A stretch of DNA of 64,000 nt from Frateuria_A sp051900415 (GCF_051900415.1 NZ_JBHZGL010000016.1:4213-68212), one strand, 5' to 3'. Shown: positions 1 through 9,045, counted from the first letter of the stretch. Made by a program: numbers and translations. Notes: generated from the sequence alone by a model not told the origin.

Positions 1-1
1 G

Positions 2-280
2 CTCATCCACGAGCGGCTGCGGCTGGGGATCATCAGCGCCCTAGCGGTGAACGACCGGCTCGGGTTCACCGATCTGAAGAGCCTGCTCAATACGACAGAC
101 GGCAACTTGAGCGTGCATGCGCGCAAGCTCGAGGACGCCGGTTATGTCGCCTGCCACAAGGGCTTCGAAGGACGCATCCCGCGCACCGAGTTCCGCATCA
201 CGCCGAAGGGCCGCAAGGCACTGGAGGCCTACCTCAATCATATGGAAGCACTGATCGCCGCGACCCGGACCGGCGAGTAG
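2..280 (+). CDS. Winged-helix transcriptional regulator (3' part only)
   Basis: This is the C-terminal 92 residues of a gene that begins before the window. The reading frame is open from base 2, and the internal GTG at 47 is unlikely to be the start because the frame upstream (RLRLGIISALAVNDRLGF) is typical of this family's first helix. The rest shows a compact winged-helix fold: a helix-turn-helix around TDLKSLLNTTDGNLSVHARK and a wing containing RTEFRITPKGRKALEAYL. The pattern matches the HTH_34/MarR-like regulators of about 100 residues found in many proteobacteria. It lies 57 bases before a cis-prenyltransferase gene on the same strand, so it may regulate that small cluster; this is inference. 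The effector is unknown. Confidence 0.8.
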   Translation, partial: LIHERLRLGIISALAVNDRLGFTDLKSLLNTTDGNLSVHARKLEDAGYVACHKGFEGRIPRTEFRITPKGRKALEAYLNHMEALIAATRTGE

Positions 281-337
281 CCGACCCCGCGCGCGGCGCC
301 TTGGCGCGAGCCTCAACTTTGTACTGCAGAGTGCTTG

Positions 338-1072
338 ATGGATATGGAAAACCTGCATGTGGCGATCATCATGGACGGCAACGGCCGCTGGGCCGAGGAG
401 CGGGGATGGCCTCGTAGCCGAGGGCATCGCGCAGGCGCCGGAGCGGTGCGGCGCGTGGTGGAGGCCTCGCCGCGGCTCGGAATCGGCACACTGACGCTGT
501 ACGCGTTTTCGTCGGACAACTGGCGCCGGCCGGCGCCGGAAGTGGCCACGCTGATGGCGCTGTTTCGCAACTTCCTCGATTCGGAGGCGGGTGCCTGCCG
601 CCGCGAGGGTGTGCGCCTGAGCGTGATCGGGCGACGCGACCGTCTTTCCGCCGCGCTGGTCACAACCATCGAGCAGGCCGAAGCGGCGACTGCCGCGGGC
701 CAGGTGCTGAACCTGCGGCTTGCGGTGGACTACTCCTCGCGGGATGCGATCGCCGCTGCGGCAGCCCTGCACCAGGGCGCGGTGGCCAGCCGCGAGGCGT
801 TCCGCACGCTTCTGGCCCGCTCGCAGCATGGTGATCCGGCTACGCCCGACGTGGACCTGCTGATACGCACCGGCCGCGAGCAACGGCTCAGCGATTTCCT
901 GCTGTGGGAGTGCGCCTATGCGGAGCTGCTCTTTTCCAACGTGCTGTGGCCGGATTTCACGGGCGAGGACCTGGGCCAGGCCGTCGAAACGTTCGGCCGC
1001 CGCAACCGACGGTTCGGCCGCTTGCCGGAGGCGTGCATGGCCGAACCGGAACGCAAGACCGCCTTCCGATGA
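338..1072 (+). CDS. uppS: Undecaprenyl diphosphate synthase-like cis-prenyltransferase
   Basis: A 244-residue protein with all family hallmarks: the catalytic-Asp motif MDGNGRW at residues 12-18, LYAFSSDNWRRP for substrate binding, RTGREQRLSDFLLW from residue 177, and VLWPDF near the C-terminus. Enzymes of this family condense isopentenyl diphosphate onto farnesyl diphosphate in cis to make the C55 lipid carrier of cell-wall synthesis, in the cytoplasm at the membrane face. The start is taken at ATG 338; a TTG at 335 and an ATG at 344 are also in frame, and no strong ribosome site decides. The gene is not in the usual frr-uppS-cdsA-dxr setting, so it is probably a second paralogue; its product chain length cannot be read from sequence. 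Confidence 0.88.
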   Translation: MDMENLHVAIIMDGNGRWAEERGWPRSRGHRAGAGAVRRVVEASPRLGIGTLTLYAFSSDNWRRPAPEVATLMALFRNFLDSEAGACRREGVRLSVIGRRDRLSAALVTTIEQAEAATAAGQVLNLRLAVDYSSRDAIAAAAALHQGAVASREAFRTLLARSQHGDPATPDVDLLIRTGREQRLSDFLLWECAYAELLFSNVLWPDFTGEDLGQAVETFGRRNRRFGRLPEACMAEPERKTAFR

Positions 1073-1132
1073 ACGATCCGGTCAACGGGCGGGATCGCCC
1101 TGCCCTCCTATTCCAAGCGTGAGGTTGCATTC

Positions 1133-1483
1133 ATGAATTGCCCGGACATGCGCGATGTCATCGGCGACGCCATCCGCTATTGGGAGCGTCACCGGATCGT
1201 CTACAACCTCGTCCTGCTCGTGGTGGTCGCAGCCATCTTCGGCGCGAACGCGAACGCTTTCGATCGGGTCGTTTCCCTCGACCTGTTCCTGCAACTGTTC
1301 CTGCTTGCGGTGATGGCGAACGTGGCTTATTGCGCCGCCTACCCGGTCGACTTCACCGTGCAGTGGTCCACGCTGCGCACGCCCTGGCTACGGGTGCGCT
1401 GGATTGTTTTTGCGATTGGCCTGGGGTTCGCGGCGACACTCGCGCAGTTCATTGCACGCGGTTTGCTGGGCGAACACGCCTGA
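1133..1483 (+). CDS. Small membrane protein of unknown function
   Basis: A 116-residue protein preceded by a good ribosome site (GAGGTTG, 1121-1127). Three hydrophobic segments are visible: about residues 24-44, 50-70 and 92-112. The N-terminus starts with a hydrophilic stretch (RDVIGDAIRYWERHR) that probably faces the cytoplasm. No catalytic motif is seen and I do not recognise the family. It follows the uppS-like gene by 60 bases on the same strand and precedes another small membrane protein by 47 bases, so the three may be one transcript. Confidence 0.75.
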   Translation: MNCPDMRDVIGDAIRYWERHRIVYNLVLLVVVAAIFGANANAFDRVVSLDLFLQLFLLAVMANVAYCAAYPVDFTVQWSTLRTPWLRVRWIVFAIGLGFAATLAQFIARGLLGEHA

Positions 1484-1530
1484 GCTCTGGCGTGGGAAAG
1501 CCGGCGGATGTTTTCAGCGGAGGCAACGTC

Positions 1531-1923
1531 ATGCAAACACCATTTCATCGAAACACTTATCTATCCGCCGCCTGCGTGGCGTTGGTGGCGACGATCCTCC
1601 TCGTGTGGCTCAGCCTCGGCGTGGGCATCATCGGAGCCGATGGCGACCCGGCCAATCGTATGTATTTCGGCGTGGTGGCAATCGGCGCCGCCGGCGCGGT
1701 GATCGCGCGCCTCCATCCGACCGGCATGGCGCGGGCGTTGGCGGCCATGGCCTTCACGCAGGCACTGATTGGCGCATTCGCGCTGGTCGAGGGGCTGGGG
1801 CTTCCCTGGAGCGGGCCGGTGGAACTGGTGTTGTTGAACGGCTTTTTCGTGGCGCTGTTCGCCGGCTCGGCGTGGATGTTTGCGCAGGCGGCGCGGGGCG
1901 AGCCGGAGCGGGGGCGGGTTTGA
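1531..1923 (+). CDS. Small four-helix membrane protein of unknown function
   Basis: A 130-residue protein; ATG 1531 follows a strong ribosome site (GCGGAGGC, 1517-1524). Four hydrophobic helices are predicted by eye, near residues 9-33, 43-62, 70-92 and 95-118, with a short basic C-terminal tail. The layout resembles small DUF membrane proteins often described only as hypothetical. It is the last gene of the uppS-like cluster and converges on the flavin oxidoreductase gene, with a hairpin between the two. No function is assigned. Confidence 0.75.
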   Translation: MQTPFHRNTYLSAACVALVATILLVWLSLGVGIIGADGDPANRMYFGVVAIGAAGAVIARLHPTGMARALAAMAFTQALIGAFALVEGLGLPWSGPVELVLLNGFFVALFAGSAWMFAQAARGEPERGRV

Positions 1924-1935
1924 ACGGGATGCGAT

Positions 1936-1964
1936 AGCGCAGTGAGCCGGTCACGCACTGCGCT
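1936..1964. terminator. Hairpin between convergent genes (candidate terminator)
   Basis: A perfect 9-base inverted repeat (AGCGCAGTG / CACTGCGCT) with an 11-base loop lies in the 55-base gap between two converging genes. There is no clear T-tract on either side, so it may act as a bidirectional weak terminator or RNA-stabilising hairpin. Confidence 0.4.
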
Positions 1965-1978
1965 TGCAAGGTTGGACG

Positions 1979-2971
<993 letters not shown>

Positions 2972-3153
2972 GCGAGGGTCCTGCACGGCGTTCGCAGGAT
3001 GTGGGGCCGCAGGGCGACCTTTGCCAGTGCGCAGGAGACGGGCCTTGGGGGCGCTTCGACTTCGCCGCGCCTCTGGGAGCATCGGGACGCTGGCTACATT
3101 TGTGCGCGGTGCTGCCGATACAGCGCGAAGCACGCCATGGGACCTGCATCCGG

Positions 3154-4173
3154 ATGATTGCCATGTGGCGGCGACTTTTCGCCGCAAGGAAAACGCCGCT
3201 TCGCCCCGCCCCTGCACCGCCCGTCGTGACGGTGGCGACCGACGTGCCTGCCCGGGAGGCCGGTCCGCCGCTGGCGGACGTGGAGGACCGCTTCCATCGC
3301 TTCGTGCTGGGGCTGCCAGCGGCCGTCACCGATGCGGCCAGCACCGCCGAGCAGGCGACATTGCGGCGGCTGGAGGCGATCGGGGAGCGCTTCGACGTCA
3401 GCGGACTGCCGCGCCTGCCCAGCGTGTTGCCGCAGCTGTTGCGTGCCTTGAGGAACGACAACCTGGCCGGCTCGCAGCTGGCCGCGATGATCGGTCGCGA
3501 TCCGGTGCTCGTCGGCGAGGTGATGCGGGTGGCGGGCAGCGCGCATTTTCGTTCGGCCCAGCCGATCCACAGCCTGCAACATGCCGTGGTGCTGCTGGGC
3601 CGCGACGCACTGCGCCAGGTCGCCACGCTGCACGTGATGAAACCGATCCTGCAGGCCAGCGCAGGCATGCGCGGGCACATGGCCGGGCCGTGGTTGTGGG
3701 AACACGCCGAGCGTTGCGCGCACGCGGCGGCGTTCCTCGGCCGCCATGGCGGCTGCGATCCGTTCGAGGCGTTCCTGGCCGGAATGGTCTGCCATACCGG
3801 CACCGGTGCGATCGTGCGCCTGCTGGACCAGGAAGCGCCGCCATCGCTGGGGCCGTTTTCGCCGGTGTTCCTGGCCGGCTGCATGCGCATCGGCGCGCGG
3901 CTGTCGCTGCGTGCGGTGCGCCATTGGGACATGCCCGCCAAGGTGATCGGGGCACTGGTCGAACGCGTCGACGCCCCGCAGGCGCCGGCCTCGTCGCTGG
4001 GCAAGGTGCTGGCCTGCGCCGACCCGCTGGCGATGGTGCAGTTGCTGGTCGAACGCGGCCTGCTGGATGCCGAGCTGGATTACAGCGGCACGTGGCCGAG
4101 CTGCTTCCCGGAACCGGTCATGCGGCGCGGGCAGCTGGACCTGCGCCGACAGTTCATGCCGGCGCAGGACTGA
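3154..4173 (+). CDS. HDOD domain signalling protein
   Basis: A protein of about 339 residues; ATG 3154 is preferred over the far-upstream ATG 3001, whose leader is Cys- and Trp-rich and non-conserved in look, and ATG 3163 is also possible. After a basic, proline-rich N-terminus and a short acidic linker comes an HDOD domain (about residues 95-300) with LPRLPSVLPQLLRALRND, MIGRDPVLVGEVMRVAGSAH and SLQHAVVLLGRDALRQVA. HDOD domains resemble HD phosphohydrolases but lack the full metal site; they act as interaction modules in stress, motility and cyclic-di-GMP signalling. No EAL, GGDEF or kinase domain is fused here. It ends six bases from the convergent lipoprotein gene. Confidence 0.85.
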   Translation: MIAMWRRLFAARKTPLRPAPAPPVVTVATDVPAREAGPPLADVEDRFHRFVLGLPAAVTDAASTAEQATLRRLEAIGERFDVSGLPRLPSVLPQLLRALRNDNLAGSQLAAMIGRDPVLVGEVMRVAGSAHFRSAQPIHSLQHAVVLLGRDALRQVATLHVMKPILQASAGMRGHMAGPWLWEHAERCAHAAAFLGRHGGCDPFEAFLAGMVCHTGTGAIVRLLDQEAPPSLGPFSPVFLAGCMRIGARLSLRAVRHWDMPAKVIGALVERVDAPQAPASSLGKVLACADPLAMVQLLVERGLLDAELDYSGTWPSCFPEPVMRRGQLDLRRQFMPAQD

Positions 4174-4179
4174 GCGCTG

Positions 4180-4698
4180 TCAGTGCGGCGTGGCGTCCAC
4201 GTCCGCGCGCAGCTGCCAGGCGATGTCGTCCGCGCCGGTGGCCAGCAACGAGCTCAGCGCCTTGGCGTAGTCGGCGCGGGCGGGGGCCGGCATCGATGGC
4301 GACACGTGGTAGGTCTTGTCCGAACCCAGGCCGCGCGCGTGGATGGCGCAGTGGGTGCCCAGCTCGAGCGTGACACTGGCCGGCGTGGCCTCGCTGTCCA
4401 CGCGCATCTCCGCAAAAACCTGCTCGCACTGCACCACCAGATCGGTGAAATAGCTTCCTTCCAGCGCCTGGCGCAGACGCGCCTGCAGTACCTCGGATAC
4501 CGGAGGCGTGGGCTTGAGCGTCAACGAATCCTCCAGGCCGCGGACCTCGACGTCCTGCGTATCCTGCTCGACCTGCAGCCACGGCGCCGACGCCGGCGAC
4601 ACCAGGCTGCCGAGCGCCACCGGCACGCGCGTGTCCTGCGAACCGCCACACGCGGCCAGCAACAAGGCTGCACCGGCTACCCATGCAAACTTCTTCAT
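4180..4698 (-). CDS. Predicted lipoprotein of unknown function
   Basis: A 172-residue protein starting at ATG 4698, behind a strong ribosome site (GGGGGAG). The N-terminus is a classic lipoprotein signal: MKK, a hydrophobic core, and the lipobox LLAAC with the lipidated Cys at residue 17, followed by Gly-Gly-Ser, which suggests outer-membrane sorting. The mature part is acidic and mixed alpha/beta, with two further Cys residues (VVQCEQVF and GTHCAIHA) that could form a disulfide. I do not recognise a family. The convergent HDOD gene ends only six bases away. Confidence 0.8.
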   Translation of the reverse strand: MKKFAWVAGAALLLAACGGSQDTRVPVALGSLVSPASAPWLQVEQDTQDVEVRGLEDSLTLKPTPPVSEVLQARLRQALEGSYFTDLVVQCEQVFAEMRVDSEATPASVTLELGTHCAIHARGLGSDKTYHVSPSMPAPARADYAKALSSLLATGADDIAWQLRADVDATPH

Positions 4699-4874
4699 AT
4701 GGACTCCCCCAAGAGCAAATTGCCTGAACGAATCTACAGGCGCCACGGCGCTTGATCAACGCAGGCAGGCGGCAAACGCGAGCCAGTGCACGTTTGGACG
4801 TCTGATTGCCGAGCGGATGGGTCGGGGCATCGCCCTAACCGCGAATGGCGTTTCCGGGGCCCGTCGTGCGCGAA

Positions 4875-4897
4875 GGTGGTGGGCTGAACCACCCTAC
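4875..4897. repeat. Half copy of the GTAGGGTGGGC REP palindrome
   Basis: The segment reading GGTGGTGGGCTGAACCACCC ending in CTAC matches one arm of the complete elements at 12303-12364 and 48237-48386. It sits directly downstream of the FAD monooxygenase gene. Only one arm is intact, so this is a decayed copy. Confidence 0.55.
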
Positions 4898-4899
4898 GC

Positions 4900-6027
4900 T
4901 CAGCCGCGCGTGCGCACGGGGTGATCCAGGCCGCCGGCCACGCGCAGGAACTGGCGCCGCGCGGGGCCGAAGTGCATCAGGCGCGGCACCAGTACGTCGC
5001 GCAATTCGCGCAGGGTCGAAGGGCGTCCCTGCATCAGCCGGGTCAGCGCGCCCACGCGCCGCACCACCTGGCGATGCACCGGGTGGCGCAGCTGCGCATA
5101 GCTGGCCAGGCGCGAGAGCCGTCCGTGGAGCGCATCCGCCGCACAGTCGGCGAAGACGTAGGCGTCCTCGATGCCCAGGTTCATGCCGCGTGCGCCCAAC
5201 GGCGAGTGGATGTGCGCCGCATCGCCGCCGAGCAGCACGCGGCCCACGCCGGCGCGCTCAGCCACCCGGTGCGCGATATGGAAGTGCGACTGCCACAGCA
5301 CGTCCCCGCACACGGTGCCGGCCGGCAGCGCAGCCAACGGCTCGACACTGTTGCCGATCAGGCGCCAGATGTCGTCGCGCACGCGCAGCGCGAACAGAAA
5401 GCCGTCCGGCAGCAGAAACAGATGCACCCGGTCGGGATCGAGCGGCACGGCCAGGTGCAGGTCCCACAGTTGCCAGGGCTCCGGCAGTTCGTCGCCCGGA
5501 AAAGCCAGCCCCAATGCCTGGCGCACCGTGCTGTGCGCGCCATCGGCACCGTACAGCAGCGGTGCCTGCGCGGACTCGACGCTGCCGTCGGCGTGCACCA
5601 GCTGGACAGTGACGCTGTCGTCGCCCTGCGTCAGCGCGTCGAGCTTCACCCCGCGCTCGACGACGACGCCCTGCGCCTCCAGCGCGTCGGCCAACAGCGC
5701 TTCGGTGCGCGACTGTGGCAGCGCGAGCAGTGACCGGTCGGTATCGAGCAAGGGCGAGATCGGCACGGCCACGTCCTCGTGCCCGCGCTGGTGCAGCGAC
5801 AGCCCGCGCACGGTCCAGCCTTCGGCCAGCATGCGCGCGGTTACGCCGGTGTCCTCCAGCAACTCCTGCGTGCGCGGGTTGACGGCGAGCGCCTTGGAGT
5901 TGCGGCTGGGTGCGGTCGCTTTGTCGACGATGCGCACCGCAATGCCGCGCCGGGCGAGCAACAGGGCAGCCGCCAGTCCGGTGGGACCGGCGCCGGCGAT
6001 CATCACGGGCATGGCGTCCGACGGCAT
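4900..6027 (-). CDS. FAD-dependent aromatic-ring-type monooxygenase
   Basis: A 375-residue group A flavoprotein monooxygenase. It has the N-terminal dinucleotide motif GAGPTG (residues 12-17), the internal DG motif in YGADGAHSTVRQALG, and the GD motif in LLGGDAAHIHSPLGARGMNLG, which binds the FAD ribityl chain. This family uses NAD(P)H and oxygen to hydroxylate phenolic or polyketide-like compounds in the cytoplasm. At 375 residues it is at the short end, lacking the C-terminal thioredoxin-like domain of phenol hydroxylases. ATG 6012 (MPVMIAGAG) is an equally plausible start. The substrate is unknown and no pathway genes flank it. Confidence 0.88.
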   Translation of the reverse strand: MPSDAMPVMIAGAGPTGLAAALLLARRGIAVRIVDKATAPSRNSKALAVNPRTQELLEDTGVTARMLAEGWTVRGLSLHQRGHEDVAVPISPLLDTDRSLLALPQSRTEALLADALEAQGVVVERGVKLDALTQGDDSVTVQLVHADGSVESAQAPLLYGADGAHSTVRQALGLAFPGDELPEPWQLWDLHLAVPLDPDRVHLFLLPDGFLFALRVRDDIWRLIGNSVEPLAALPAGTVCGDVLWQSHFHIAHRVAERAGVGRVLLGGDAAHIHSPLGARGMNLGIEDAYVFADCAADALHGRLSRLASYAQLRHPVHRQVVRRVGALTRLMQGRPSTLRELRDVLVPRLMHFGPARRQFLRVAGGLDHPVRTRG

Positions 6028-6080
6028 GCCCGAAGACTAGCAGCATCGGTGCCGACGTCATGGCGATGTCCGTCCGGCGC

Positions 6081-6263
6081 TCAGGTCGGCGGGGCGTCCG
6101 GGTGGCGTCTGCGCCAGGCCGCGAGCGCGGCACGGTAGCGCTCCAGCGCCTCGTCGTAGCGATCGAGCACGCAGTTCACGCAGCCCTCGCCGCAGCAGTC
6201 GGCCGGATCGGGCTCGCTCGGGGGCGCGGGCGGTGGATCATCAGGAGGGAAAGGAAGCGCCAT
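6081..6263 (-). CDS. Oxidoreductase-like domain protein (small Cys-rich)
   Basis: A 60-residue protein starting at ATG 6263 after a proline-rich leader. Its core, ADCCGEGCVNCVLDRYDEAL, has four closely spaced cysteines followed by DRY, the mark of the oxidoreductase-like domain (Pfam PF09791) known from small bacterial proteins and from the N-termini of some eukaryotic oxidoreductases. The cysteines suggest metal or iron-sulfur binding, which is not demonstrated here. It stands alone, 53 bases downstream of the start region of the monooxygenase gene on the same strand. Confidence 0.75.
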   Translation of the reverse strand: MALPFPPDDPPPAPPSEPDPADCCGEGCVNCVLDRYDEALERYRAALAAWRRRHPDAPPT

Positions 6264-6388
6264 GGAATCAATGGTAAGGCCGCGCTCACGCCATGGACAC
6301 CCGCGGCCCACGCCCCGCCTACCCGCGTTCCTCAAGGATGGTGCCGGGCCGTCCCCGCGCCCGCCATCCCCACCCCGCGAGGAGCGCC

Positions 6389-6886
6389 ATGAAGACCCGC
6401 CACGTGTTCAGCACGCCCGATGTCGAGACTGCAAAGACCGTCATGCAGGCCGCACGCGCCGCCGGCGTGCCCGAGGAAGACATCTCGCTGATTGCCCGCT
6501 CGGACATCGAGCTGGAAGCGGCCCCCGAGCAGCACAAGGAAGCCGGCAGCGATTTCTATCCGGCCGCACTGCGCGGCGTGGTCGGCGGGGGCGCGGTCGG
6601 GTTGCTGGCCGGACTGGTGGCGGTGGCGATCCCGCCGGTGGGGATCACGGTGGCGGGCGTGGCCGGGCTGACCGTCGCCGGCGCGCTGACCGGTGGCTGG
6701 ACCGGCGCGCTGGTGGGTGCCTCCGTGCCCGATCCGGTGCGACGCAAGTTCGAGGATGAAATCGCGTCAGGCCGCATCCTGGTCGTGCTGGACGGTGACA
6801 AGGATCTGCTGGCGCGTGCCGCGCCGGCGCTTGCACGCGCGGGCGGCACGCCGCTGCCGTTCGATGAGCCGACGGCGCTGACGTAG
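6389..6886 (+). CDS. Glycine-zipper membrane-associated protein, stress-protein-like
   Basis: A 165-residue protein; ATG 6389 follows GCGAGGAGCG, a good ribosome site. The N-terminal 45 residues resemble a small ferredoxin-like alpha/beta unit (KTRHVFSTPDVETAKTVMQA). Residues 60-115 are a long Gly/Ala/Val-rich hydrophobic region with repeated small-residue spacing, able to form two membrane helices of the glycine-zipper kind. A short alpha/beta tail (RILVVLDGDKD) closes it. This arrangement is seen in DUF1269-like and general stress proteins; the assignment is tentative. It is followed by a long repeat-filled gap. Confidence 0.7.
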   Translation: MKTRHVFSTPDVETAKTVMQAARAAGVPEEDISLIARSDIELEAAPEQHKEAGSDFYPAALRGVVGGGAVGLLAGLVAVAIPPVGITVAGVAGLTVAGALTGGWTGALVGASVPDPVRRKFEDEIASGRILVVLDGDKDLLARAAPALARAGGTPLPFDEPTALT

Positions 6887-6899
6887 CGCGAATCCGCTC

Positions 6900-7215
6900 C
6901 CTCGCCCCTCAGGGGAGAGTTGGGGCTCGCGACACGGTGTGTGTTGTCGATGCCCCTTCGCCGCGCGCGTCCTGTTAACTCGGAGCGCCGCAGTCGCACG
7001 CCGTCTTTTCCCGCGAGCCCCGACCCCTCACCCCAGCCCTCTCCCCGCAGGGGAGAGGGAGCTCAAGCAGAGCAGTCGCGCGCTGTCTTTTCCCGCGAGC
7101 CCCGGCCCCTAACCCCAGCCCTCTTCCCGAGGGGAGAGGGAGCTCAAGCAGAGCAGTCGCGCGCTGTCTTTTTCCCGCGAGCCCTGCCTTGCCCCCGGAG
7201 GGGCGAGGTTGCTCG
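6900..7215. repeat. Tandem CTCACCCCAGCCCTCTCCCC-type repeats filling a gene-free gap
   Basis: The 434-base gap between 6887 and 7320 holds no credible gene. From 6991 it contains almost three tandem units with spacing of 83 and then 80 bases (unit starts 6991, 7074, 7154), each carrying CAGTCGCrCGC, a CCCGCGAGCCC box and an inverted pair around CCCTCTCCCC/GGGGAGAGGG. A decayed half unit lies at 6900-6930. The same core recurs near 40110, 44221, 44300, 63460 and 63800. Confidence 0.8.
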
Positions 7216-7320
7216 ACGCGTGCATTGCACGCTCCTTTCATGATCCGCGCACATCGCATTCAACCGGGCGCGAGGAACATGCCTTCTGTTCCGCTTCCCC
7301 GCTGCCGCCCCGGAGTACCC

Positions 7321-7740
7321 ATGGACCTCGACCGCGTGATGACCCGCAACCCGAAGTTCTGCCTGACCACCTCGCCGCTGGACGAGGTCGCCCGCGCGAT
7401 GCGCGACGAGGACGTCGGCGAGATTCCGGTGGTCGACCTGGATCGTCAGCCCGTGGGCGTGATCACCGACCGCGATATCGTCGTGCGCACGCTGGCCGCC
7501 GGGCGCAACCCGCTGGAAGTGCGCGTACAGGACTGCATGACCGCACCGCCGATCGTCATCAAGGAGGACGCGAGCCTGGAGGACTGCGCCAGGCTGATGG
7601 AACGCCAGCAGATCCGACGGGTGCCGGTAGTCGATGCCAAGGGTGCGCTTTGCGGCATCGTCTCGCTGGCGGATCTGGAGCGCACGGACGCCCGCTCACT
7701 GCAGCAGGAAGTCACCCGCGCCGTATCCCAACCACACTGA
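7321..7740 (+). CDS. CBS-domain pair protein
   Basis: A 139-residue protein made almost entirely of a tandem CBS pair: the first around VMTRNPKFCLTTSPLDEV to GVITDRDIVVRTLA, the second around VQDCMTAPPIVIKEDASL to GIVSLADLERT. CBS pairs bind adenine nucleotides or S-adenosylmethionine and usually regulate a partner; here no enzyme domain is attached. ATG 7321 is chosen because it follows CCGGAGTACCC and begins right at the CBS fold (MDLDRVMTRNP); the in-frame leader from 7189 runs through repeat DNA. It is followed after 23 bases by a small lipoprotein gene on the same strand. Confidence 0.88.
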   Translation: MDLDRVMTRNPKFCLTTSPLDEVARAMRDEDVGEIPVVDLDRQPVGVITDRDIVVRTLAAGRNPLEVRVQDCMTAPPIVIKEDASLEDCARLMERQQIRRVPVVDAKGALCGIVSLADLERTDARSLQQEVTRAVSQPH

Positions 7741-7763
7741 CCGTTCATCGGAGGAGTCCTTCC

Positions 7764-8036
7764 ATGAAGATCCGCCTGCTGTGCTGGAGCCTGCTGCTGG
7801 CCTCCTCGTTCGCGTTGGCCGCCTGCAACAACGGCACCAACGACAACGCCGAACCGGGCGCCGCGACCCCGTCGACCGCGCCGGCCACCACGCCATCCCA
7901 GCCGACCACGCCCATGACGCCACCGCCTGCATCCACCGCGATGACGCCACCGGCCACCATGCCGCCGGCTTCGTCGACCTCGGGCATGCCGGCGCCGACC
8001 TCGACCACGCCCAATTCCTCCGGCGGCGCTTACTGA
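7764..8036 (+). CDS. Small Pro/Thr/Ser-rich lipoprotein
   Basis: A 90-residue protein with a strong ribosome site (GGAGGAG, 7750-7756). The signal is a standard lipoprotein leader ending ALAAC at residue 21. The mature 70 residues are low complexity, dominated by Pro, Thr, Ala, Ser and Met in loose repeats of TPPA/TMPP type, with no predicted fold. It could be an envelope spacer or be heavily glycosylated; this is only suggested by composition. It probably shares a transcript with the CBS gene. Confidence 0.75.
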   Translation: MKIRLLCWSLLLASSFALAACNNGTNDNAEPGAATPSTAPATTPSQPTTPMTPPPASTAMTPPATMPPASSTSGMPAPTSTTPNSSGGAY

Positions 8037-8240
8037 GCGCACGCCGGGCGACTGGCAGGGAGGCATGCAGGGCCAGGGACGGCCTGAAGCGGGATCGGAC
8101 AAAGCACGCGGGCCTGGCACCAACCGGGCCCGTTCGTCGTGGGCTGCGGCTGGCCCGCGGGCGCCAGCTCCCCCAGAAGTCACGGCTCCCTGTCGCCAGG
8201 CCAGGCGCACAATCGCAGACCCAACCCGAAGGAGCCTGAC

Positions 8241-9017
8241 ATGCGCACGCTCGTCCTCGCCGCCGTGATCGCCCTCGCCTTGCCCGCCGCCCACGCGGCA
8301 CCTGCCCCGCAGGATGCCGCGCAGCACACGCAACCGCCCTATCTCGCCTCCGCGATCAACGACCCGGACCGCCAGGCCGATCGCGCCGACGACGCCCGCC
8401 GCAAGATCGCCCAGGTGATGGCCTTCGCCGAGGTCAAGCCGGGCGACAAGGTGCTGGAGCTGATTCCCGGCAGCGGTTACTTCACCCGCGTGTTCAGTGG
8501 CGTGGTCGGGCCCAAGGGGCACGTCTATGCGTTGTGGCCGAACGAGTACGCCGCCGAGGCGCAGTCGGACGTGACCCACCTGCGCAAGCTCGCCCAGCAG
8601 CCGCACTACGCGAACGTCAGCGTGCTCACGCAGCCGGCGGCGAAGCTCGATGCGCCCAAGTCGGTCGACGTGGTGTTCACCTCGCAGAACTACCACGACT
8701 ACCCGGACAAGTTCATGGGCAACGTCGACCCGGTCGTGCTCGACAAGCAGGTGTTCAAGGTGCTCAAGCCCGGCGGGGTGTTCGTCGTGATCGACCACGT
8801 GGCGCCCGCCGGATCGGGCATGCGCGATACCGACACCCTGCATCGCATCGACCCGGCCATCGTCCGCAAGCAGGCCGAATCGGCAGGCTTCGTGTTCGAT
8901 GGTGAGAGCGACGCACTGCGCAACCCGGCCGATCCGCACGACATCAAGGTGTTCGACAAGTCGATCCGCGGGCATACGGACCAGTTCATGTACCGGTTCC
9001 GCAAGCCGAAAGGTTGA
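8241..9017 (+). CDS. Exported class I methyltransferase-fold protein
   Basis: A 258-residue protein starting at ATG 8241 behind GAAGGAGC. The first 19 residues form a Sec signal peptide with AHA cleavage. The rest is a Rossmann methyltransferase: KVLELIPGSGYFTRVFS is the SAM-binding motif I, with GHVYALWPNE, VDVVFTSQNYHDY and KVLKPGGVFVVIDHVA following in order. This corresponds to the predicted-methyltransferase group COG4798. Motif I carries IPGSG instead of the usual DxGxG, and export to the periplasm, where SAM is not expected, makes true methyl transfer doubtful. It precedes the DUF72 gene, with a REP element between them. Confidence 0.85.
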   Translation: MRTLVLAAVIALALPAAHAAPAPQDAAQHTQPPYLASAINDPDRQADRADDARRKIAQVMAFAEVKPGDKVLELIPGSGYFTRVFSGVVGPKGHVYALWPNEYAAEAQSDVTHLRKLAQQPHYANVSVLTQPAAKLDAPKSVDVVFTSQNYHDYPDKFMGNVDPVVLDKQVFKVLKPGGVFVVIDHVAPAGSGMRDTDTLHRIDPAIVRKQAESAGFVFDGESDALRNPADPHDIKVFDKSIRGHTDQFMYRFRKPKG

Positions 9018-9045
9018 GGTCGCCACATGCCGCGGTGCGCTCTTC

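Noticed and set aside
6991..7215. CRISPR array
   Set aside because: Whole units of about 80 bases repeat with no variable spacers.
8037..8240. A gene between the small lipoprotein and the exported methyltransferase-like protein
   Set aside because: The frames there are short, Arg/Pro-rich and lack a ribosome site; they are treated as non-coding.
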